Source: Chryseobacterium gleum
Lineage (GTDB): Bacteria > Bacteroidota > Bacteroidia > Flavobacteriales_D > Sanyastnellaceae
Assembly: GCA_943330925.2 (NCBI GenBank)
Contig: CALQJP020000132.1
Span: 1 to 6,883, forward strand
DNA: 6,883 nucleotides
Direction of reading: 5' to 3'
The notes under the pieces are model-generated. The model saw only the letters and a program-made list of their open reading frames with translations, was not told the DNA's origin and did no database searches. A program made the position numbers and the translations under genes. This document shows, in pieces, positions 1 through 4,293 of the stretch (its first letter is position 1; every line of letters begins with the position of its first letter).

Positions 1-451
1 ACATGCGGGTCATTTGCTCAGCAAGTTCTTCCATTGGTTTGAAGGTGCGCTCGAGCCATGAATTTTCAGGAATGAGAAGACCATTCACAAAGGCCGATAA
101 GTCGATGACAGGTGCTGCTGCGACAATGAGAAAAGGCGCAATTACAACGTATACACCTGGGTTTTTGAGCGAAAGATTGTGGATCGATGCGCCACCGAAC
201 AGCACGAAGAAAACCAACACAGGCAGCGCAAACCCTACGAGCTGCGTGATGTTGTTCATCCAGATCAGGGCGTGTGCATATTTCGATTCGGGTTGCGACA
301 GCACCAAGGGTAAATCTTCCAGTGGTATACCGAATACACTGGTGCCAATGCCCATTGCCACGATGGTTCCAAAACCTATGCACGTAAGTGTGAGTGCCAT
401 GAATAGGATGAGTTGTGGCGATGCGCTTAAGCCTCGTAAGATTGAGTTCAT
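1..451 (-). CDS. CPBP family (CAAX-like) intramembrane metalloprotease, N-terminal part, cut by the window edge
   Basis: The reading frame is open from the ATG at 451-449 down to base 1 with no stop, giving 150 residues; the C-terminal part lies outside the window. It starts MNSILRGLSASPQLILF. Hydrophobic segments lie near residues 12-37, 66-87 and 99-118, followed by an amphipathic acidic stretch at 129-150 (LERTFKPMEELAEQMTRM). In the family as I know it, Bacteroidota CPBP proteases have this N-terminal layout, with a conserved acidic helix before the catalytic helices. The catalytic EExxxR and histidine motifs come later and cannot be seen here, so activity is unproven. The usual role would be intramembrane proteolysis in the inner membrane, substrate unknown. 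It diverges from dusB with a 41-bp gap, and I recall this pairing in other Bacteroidota. Family call is good but not certain; the coding frame itself is convincing. Confidence 0.75.
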   Translation of the reverse strand, partial: MNSILRGLSASPQLILFMALTLTCIGFGTIVAMGIGTSVFGIPLEDLPLVLSQPESKYAHALIWMNNITQLVGFALPVLVFFVLFGGASIHNLSLKNPGVYVVIAPFLIVAAAPVIDLSAFVNGLLIPENSWLERTFKPMEELAEQMTRM

Positions 452-463
452 GCTACAAAGGAA

Positions 464-478
464 GCAAAGTATCTTTGC
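464..478. repeat. Perfect inverted repeat (6-3-6) in the divergent promoter region
   Basis: GCAAAG at 464-469 and CTTTGC at 473-478 are exact reverse complements around TAT. The palindrome lies in the 41-bp gap between the protease and dusB start codons and covers the -7 element proposed for dusB. It could be a binding site for a dimeric regulator, or a by-product of promoter elements facing both ways. The minus-strand reading of the palindrome does not give a full TAnnTTTG match. Confidence 0.5.
470..477 (+). promoter_or_regulatory. Putative -7 promoter element for dusB
   Basis: TATCTTTG matches the Bacteroidota -7 consensus TAnnTTTG exactly. It ends 15 bp before the dusB ATG, implying a leader of only about 10 nt. 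No good TTG -33 element is found at the usual spacing; the nearest TTG (442-444) is 25 bp upstream. The assignment therefore rests on the -7 match and position. Confidence 0.5.
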
Positions 479-492
479 ACTCCATTTTCAGA

Positions 493-1488
493 ATGATTAA
501 AATTGGTAACATAGAGCTGCCCGAATTTCCACTGTTGCTTGCGCCCATGGAAGACGTAAGCGATCCGCCCTTTCGTTTGGTGTGCAAGGAGAATGGTGTA
601 GACCTCATGTATACTGAGTTTATAAGCAGTGAAGGCCTTATTCGTGATGCAGCTAAAAGTCGGATGAAGCTCGACATTTTCGAGTATGAACGACCGATCG
701 GCGTGCAGATTTTTGGAAGCGACACGGAAACCATGGTGAAGTGTGCAGAGATTATCGAAGCCACCCAGCCCGATTTGCTCGACATCAATTACGGTTGCCC
801 GGTAAGCAAGGTGACGTGCAAGGGAGCCGGCGCGGGTATTCTGAAGGACATACCCAAGATGGTCTCCATGACAGAGGCAATTGTTAAGGCCACCAAACTG
901 CCCGTTACTGTGAAGACTCGCCTTGGCTGGGATGAAGAAAGCAAGAATGTGGTGGAGGTAGCGGAGCGTTTGCAAGACATCGGCATACAAGCGCTCACCG
1001 TGCACGGTCGCACACGTGTCCAGATGTACAAAGGAGAAGCCGACTGGACGCTCATTGCGCGTATTAAAGAAAACCCACGGATGCGCATTCCGATTTTCGG
1101 AAACGGCGATATTGATTCACCGGAGAAGGCTGTTGAATATAAGAACCGTTATGGTGTGGATGGCGTAATGATTGGCCGCGCCAGCATTGGTTATCCGTGG
1201 ATATTCAACGAAATCAAACACTTCGTAAAGACCGGCGAAAAACTTCCCCCGCCCACCGTGGCAATGCGCGCCGAAGCATGTAGAAGGCATTTTGAGTTTT
1301 CTATTAAGTGGAAAGGTCCTGTGTTGGGTGTTCTCGAAATGAGAAGGCACTACAGCAACTATTTCAAGGGGCTGCCCCATTTCAAGGAAGACCGCATGGA
1401 GTTGGTTACGACCAACGATGCAGAAGTGATTCTCAGAAAACTCGAGCAAATTGTGACCAAATACGATGGAGTCGATTTCTTGATTTAA
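493..1488 (+). CDS. dusB: tRNA-dihydrouridine synthase (DusB-type)
   Basis: This 331-residue FMN enzyme reduces specific uridines in the tRNA D-loop to dihydrouridine using NAD(P)H, in the cytosol. Length is close to E. coli DusB. Visible motifs, in order along the TIM barrel, are: LLLAPMEDVSDPPFR (14-28) at the FMN-binding start; NYGCP (99-103), with Cys102 as the expected proton-donating catalytic cysteine; KTRLGW (141-146); TVHGRTR (169-175); GNGDI (203-207) and MIGRASIGYPWIF (226-238) for phosphate and FMN binding; and the helical C-terminal tRNA-binding part with HYSNYFKG (286-293). I chose the ATG at 493 because the protein then begins directly with the family N-terminus. An in-frame ATG at 415 would add 26 unrelated residues and overlap the divergent gene. 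No Shine-Dalgarno sequence is present, as is usual in Bacteroidota. The stop is 6 bp from the purD stop, facing it. DusB rather than another Dus subfamily is inferred from overall resemblance. Confidence 0.94.
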   Translation: MIKIGNIELPEFPLLLAPMEDVSDPPFRLVCKENGVDLMYTEFISSEGLIRDAAKSRMKLDIFEYERPIGVQIFGSDTETMVKCAEIIEATQPDLLDINYGCPVSKVTCKGAGAGILKDIPKMVSMTEAIVKATKLPVTVKTRLGWDEESKNVVEVAERLQDIGIQALTVHGRTRVQMYKGEADWTLIARIKENPRMRIPIFGNGDIDSPEKAVEYKNRYGVDGVMIGRASIGYPWIFNEIKHFVKTGEKLPPPTVAMRAEACRRHFEFSIKWKGPVLGVLEMRRHYSNYFKGLPHFKEDRMELVTTNDAEVILRKLEQIVTKYDGVDFLI

Positions 1489-1494
1489 CCCATT

Positions 1495-2766
1495 CTACTT
1501 CAGGTCGCGGCCGAGGTCTGTGCGATAGTATTTGCCTCTCCAGTTAATTTTTGCAGCGTTTTCATAGGAGGTGCGCAACGCATCGTGAATGTCGTTGCCA
1601 TAGGATGTTACGGCAATTACTCGGCCGCCGTTGGTTTCCAAAACGCCGTTGGTTGTTTTGGTGCCCGCATGAAACACGAGGCTGTTTACCACCGCATCCA
1701 GCCCTGTTATAGCGTCTCCTTTTGCATATTCTTCCGGATAACCGCCTGCAACGAGCATTACCGTTGAAGCGGCTCTCGCATCTGTTGTTACCGTCATGCC
1801 TTTGAGGTTGCCAGTGGCTGCGGCTTCTAGCAAGGGCAGCAAGTCACTCGCGATGCGAGGCATTACAACCTCTGTCTCAGGATCGCCCATTCGGCAGTTG
1901 TACTCAATCACATACGGATCGCCTTTTACGTTGATGAGTCCGAAGAACACGAAGCCCGTATACCGCATGCCTTCTTTCTGTATTCCGCGAATGGTTGGCT
2001 TTACGATGCGCTCTTCGATTTTCCGCATGAAATCGCTGTCGGCAAACGGTACCGGACTCACAGCGCCCATGCCGCCTGTGTTCAGCCCTGTGTCGCCTTC
2101 TCCGATGCGTTTGTAATCTTTGGCTTCGGGAAGCAGCACGTATTCTTTACCGTCGGTAAGAGCGAACACGGATAGCTCTATACCACTTAAAAACTCTTCA
2201 ATTACAACACGTGCACTCGAAGCGCCGAATTGTCCGCCCAACAGCGTCTTCAATGCTTCTTTCGCCTCTTCCAATTGTTCAATAATAAGCACCCCTTTTC
2301 CGGCGGCAAGGCCATCGGCTTTTAACACGTAGGGTGCTTCAAGCGACTCCAGATAGGTGAGGCCTTCAGCGATCGTATCGCTTGTGAATGTGGCGTAGCC
2401 TGCTGTCGGAATGTTGTGGCGTTGCATGAATTGCTTGGCAAAGTCTTTACTGCCTTCCATTTGTGCCGCATGTTTATCGGGGCCCACAAACTTCACATGT
2501 TTCAGAGTTTCGTTCTCATAAAAGAAGTCGGCCAATCCTTCTACCAGGGGCACTTCCGGGCCTACTACTACCAGGTCGATGGCATGGCGAAGCACCAAAT
2601 CCGCGATTGCCTGAAAGTCGCTCAAGGAGCAAGCAACATTGGTTGCAATGTCGGCTGTTCCCGGATTTCCCGGAGCTACGTATAGTTTGCTGAGGACAGG
2701 GCTTTGAGCAATTTTCCAGGCCATGGCGTGTTCGCGTCCGCCTGAGCCTAGTATGAGAACGTTCAT
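1495..2766 (-). CDS. purD: Phosphoribosylamine-glycine ligase (GAR synthetase)
   Basis: This 423-residue cytosolic enzyme carries out the second step of purine synthesis, joining glycine to 5-phosphoribosylamine with ATP to give GAR. The N-terminal domain starts MNVLILGSGGREHAMAWKIAQSP (1-23), with APGNPGT at 31-37 and VVVGPEVPLVEGLAD at 66-80. The ATP-grasp core shows FVGPDKHAAQMEGSKDFAK (93-111), YVLKADGLAAGKGV (146-159), IEEFLSGIELSV (189-200), a GLNTGGMGAVSP stretch (227-238) and EYNCRMGDPETEV (288-300), where Glu288 and Asn290 are the expected metal ligands. The C-terminal domain follows to residue 423, so the gene is full length and looks intact. It converges on dusB, and a terminator upstream separates it from the small membrane gene on the same strand, so it is probably transcribed alone. 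Confidence 0.97.
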   Translation of the reverse strand: MNVLILGSGGREHAMAWKIAQSPVLSKLYVAPGNPGTADIATNVACSLSDFQAIADLVLRHAIDLVVVGPEVPLVEGLADFFYENETLKHVKFVGPDKHAAQMEGSKDFAKQFMQRHNIPTAGYATFTSDTIAEGLTYLESLEAPYVLKADGLAAGKGVLIIEQLEEAKEALKTLLGGQFGASSARVVIEEFLSGIELSVFALTDGKEYVLLPEAKDYKRIGEGDTGLNTGGMGAVSPVPFADSDFMRKIEERIVKPTIRGIQKEGMRYTGFVFFGLINVKGDPYVIEYNCRMGDPETEVVMPRIASDLLPLLEAAATGNLKGMTVTTDARAASTVMLVAGGYPEEYAKGDAITGLDAVVNSLVFHAGTKTTNGVLETNGGRVIAVTSYGNDIHDALRTSYENAAKINWRGKYYRTDLGRDLK

Positions 2767-2785
2767 GTGTGATGGTTTGGGGTTG

Positions 2786-2793
2786 CAAATTTC
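2786..2793 (-). promoter_or_regulatory. Possible -7 promoter element for purD
   Basis: Read on the minus strand this is GAAATTTG, one mismatch from TAnnTTTG, ending 19 bp before the purD ATG. I see no clear TTG partner at 17-23 bp. The rest of the 116 bp between purD and the terminator holds no hairpin or PurR-like palindrome that I can see. Weak call, kept because the position matches the neighbouring genes. Confidence 0.3.
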
Positions 2794-2882
2794 AGCAGAA
2801 TGAAGTTTGGGGCGAGTCTATTTTGTAAACAAGCGCGGTAAACGAGCGATGAATCTGTGGCGTTTTAGCAGAAAAGGAGTGT

Positions 2883-2914
2883 AAATAAAAAACCCCGTCG
2901 GTTAGGACAGGGTT
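2883..2914 (-). terminator. Intrinsic terminator of the 62-residue membrane protein gene
   Basis: On the minus strand the sequence forms a 9-bp stem, AACCCTGTC (2914-2906) pairing with GACGGGGTT (2899-2891), with one U-G wobble and a 6-nt loop CTAACC. A T-rich run, TTTTTT-A-TTT, follows directly (2892-2883). It begins 21 bp after the stop codon of the small gene. There is no T-run on the plus-strand side, so it works in one direction only and isolates purD from transcription entering from the small gene. Confidence 0.88.
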
Positions 2915-2935
2915 CATGGTATCTTATTGGAAAGA

Positions 2936-3124
2936 CTATACTGTAGTACCTTCTTTGATGGCTTTTGCAGTGTATGCCTTCTGACGACGCAGCCAATAAA
3001 GAATGGCTAAAAAGGCAAATACGATGCATATCCAGTTCATGGTCGGGCCAATAGGTTCAATGACGTGCTTAAAGGTCCACTGGAAGCCATCAGCTATTGG
3101 TCGAAGGATGCTTTGGAGGTTCAT
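2936..3124 (-). CDS. Small single-helix membrane protein, DUF6341-like
   Basis: A 62-residue protein with an amphipathic N-terminal part (MNLQSILRPIADGFQWTFKH), a PIGPTMNW turn at 24-31, one transmembrane helix at about 29-45 (MNWICIVFAFLAILYWL) and a basic tail starting RRQKAYTAKAIKEG. By the positive-inside rule the C-terminus is probably cytoplasmic. The pattern of a short protein with NW, a hydrophobic helix, YW and a basic tail resembles DUF6341, a family of unknown function that I recall next to purD and DUF6427 genes in Flavobacteriia. Reality as a gene is supported by a terminator right after the stop, a perfect -7 element 19 bp before the start, and the typical membrane-protein composition. 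No function can be given; the family name is from memory. Confidence 0.75.
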   Translation of the reverse strand: MNLQSILRPIADGFQWTFKHVIEPIGPTMNWICIVFAFLAILYWLRRQKAYTAKAIKEGTTV

Positions 3125-3143
3125 GGTTGAAAAAATTGTGAGG

Positions 3144-3151
3144 CAAATCTA
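3144..3151 (-). promoter_or_regulatory. Putative -7 promoter element for the 62-residue protein gene
   Basis: The minus strand reads TAGATTTG, a perfect TAnnTTTG match, ending 19 bp before the ATG at 3124. The nearest upstream TTTG on that strand is only 12 bp away, shorter than the usual spacing, so the -33 part is unclear. The element lies in the 87-bp divergent gap shared with the DUF6427-like gene. Confidence 0.5.
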
Positions 3152-3158
3152 AGCGAGG

Positions 3159-3192
3159 TTGTTCAAACGACCTACAGTTGCCTTCATTTTTG
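3159..3192 (+). promoter_or_regulatory. Putative promoter for the DUF6427-like gene
   Basis: TTG at 3159-3161 and CATTTTTG at 3185-3192 (one mismatch from TAnnTTTG) are separated by 23 bp, at the long end of the spacing reported for Flavobacterium promoters. The -7 element ends 19 bp before the ATG. It overlaps the divergent control region of the small gene, though the two -7 elements do not overlap. Confidence 0.4.
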
Positions 3193-3211
3193 TTGCCGCT
3201 CTATTGTTGAA

Positions 3212-4195
3212 ATGATTTTACGCACTTACGCTTCCAACCAACCGCTGTCAATGGCTCTATTGCCCGTGACAACCTTTTCTGTGTTGTTGTCGGTTGCAGC
3301 TAAAGGCAGTCTGCTGGCGTCTAACGCAGATTTCCCAATAGACCGTTACCTGGTGACCTGGTACGACACCCCCTTCTTGTTGGCGGGGCTTGCCGGTATG
3401 CTCATCATGGCAGGAGCCTATTTGGCCAACAGCGTTTTCAATCGACACGAGTTTTTCAATGTGCCGGTGTTTGTGCCTGCATTGGTGTATTCGTTGTTGG
3501 GCACTACGCTCGCGCTCATACAACTTTCAGTGCCTGTGTTGCTTGCCAATGTTTTTGTATTGCTCGGGCTCAACTGTCACCTGAAGATTTTCCATCAACC
3601 ACGCGTGCTGGCCGAGTATTTTGAATGTGGATTTTGGTATGGATTGGCTGCAGTTTGTTTTCCGCCTTATGTGTTGCTGATTGCCGCAGTGTGGACGGGA
3701 ACCATCGTTACACGCGCCTTCCATTGGAGGGAGTACGTGTTGCCGGTTGTGGCTTTTGCGGTTCCTTTCGGATACTGGGTTTCCTGGCTCTATTTCAGAG
3801 ATGCAATGGATAGCATGATTCTCTTCAAAAAATGGGTGAGCTTCGACATGCAGTCGTATTTCACGACTTGGGAGCGTTCATCAAGGGTTTTCGGTATAAC
3901 AGTCTTGCTGTCGTTGCTGTTTGCAATACCTCGCTATTTGTTCCTTGCCGAACGATCTTCCAACAAAGCAAAAACAATTCGCACCATCTTTTTCCTCGTG
4001 GCAGTAGCGCTCGTAGCCTCCTACTTTCTGGCGTTTGCGCTGTTGTGGAAGTGGATAGTAATGTCGCTCTTGTTGCCATTCGCGTTTTTGCTTGGGTATT
4101 GGTTCGCAAATTACCGGGTGTCACTTGTGGCTCCCTTCTTTTTCTATGCCCTGGTGCTCACCTCGCTTTGGTGTGTGGTTGCAGCTTTTTTTTAA
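3212..4195 (+). CDS. Polytopic inner-membrane protein, DUF6427-like
   Basis: A 327-residue, highly hydrophobic protein with about nine or ten membrane segments, near residues 11-30, 53-74, 84-105, 106-122, 138-168 (one or two), 173-192, 225-246, 257-277, 279-298 and 303-325. It begins MILRTYASNQPLSMALLP, and the middle contains EFFNVPVF (80-87), LLANVFVLLGL (110-120), EYFECGFWYGLAAVCFPPYVLL (135-156) and HWREYVLPVVAFAVPFGYW (171-189). This succession (a hydrophilic N-terminal SNPL-like start, LLAN, then W-R-W/Y-L-P) matches what I recall of DUF6427, a Bacteroidota family of unknown function often placed near purD and a DUF6341 gene. It has no signal peptide beyond the first helix and no catalytic motif that I recognise. 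The gene ends in a run of eight T encoding the last two Phe and running into the stop. Function unknown; family call moderate, membrane nature certain. Confidence 0.85.
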   Translation: MILRTYASNQPLSMALLPVTTFSVLLSVAAKGSLLASNADFPIDRYLVTWYDTPFLLAGLAGMLIMAGAYLANSVFNRHEFFNVPVFVPALVYSLLGTTLALIQLSVPVLLANVFVLLGLNCHLKIFHQPRVLAEYFECGFWYGLAAVCFPPYVLLIAAVWTGTIVTRAFHWREYVLPVVAFAVPFGYWVSWLYFRDAMDSMILFKKWVSFDMQSYFTTWERSSRVFGITVLLSLLFAIPRYLFLAERSSNKAKTIRTIFFLVAVALVASYFLAFALLWKWIVMSLLLPFAFLLGYWFANYRVSLVAPFFFYALVLTSLWCVVAAFF

Positions 4196-4230
4196 CGGTC
4201 AATTTATTTCCGTTCACAACCTGTCCGTGC

Positions 4231-4238
4231 GATATTTG
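4231..4238 (+). promoter_or_regulatory. Possible -7 element upstream of the secreted propeller protein
   Basis: GATATTTG is one mismatch from TAnnTTTG and lies 55 bp before the ATG at 4294, in the 98-bp gap after the DUF6427-like gene. I see no hairpin terminator in this gap, so read-through from the upstream gene is also possible. Weak call. Confidence 0.25.
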
Positions 4239-4293
4239 ACGATGGATTGACTGCCATTCAACCTTCTAGCATTTCTGTTAGTCTTCCTTAAGT

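Noticed and set aside
415..492. Upstream in-frame ATG that would extend dusB by 26 residues
   Set aside because: The extension overlaps the start of the divergent protease gene and the proposed promoter. The DUS family N-terminus begins at the ATG at 493.
3..500. Open frame of 165 codons on the plus strand over the left edge
   Set aside because: It is opposite the CPBP protease frame, whose hydrophobic segments and divergent promoter context are convincing. The plus-strand product is basic, low in structure and resembles no family. It runs into the dusB start.
1585..2693. Several plus-strand open frames antisense to purD
   Set aside because: purD is intact with all motifs; the antisense frames are a common by-product and have no promoter or family resemblance.
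4196..4293. Possible riboswitch or structured leader before the secreted protein
   Set aside because: The 98-bp gap has no stable stem, terminator or known aptamer motif that I can recognise.
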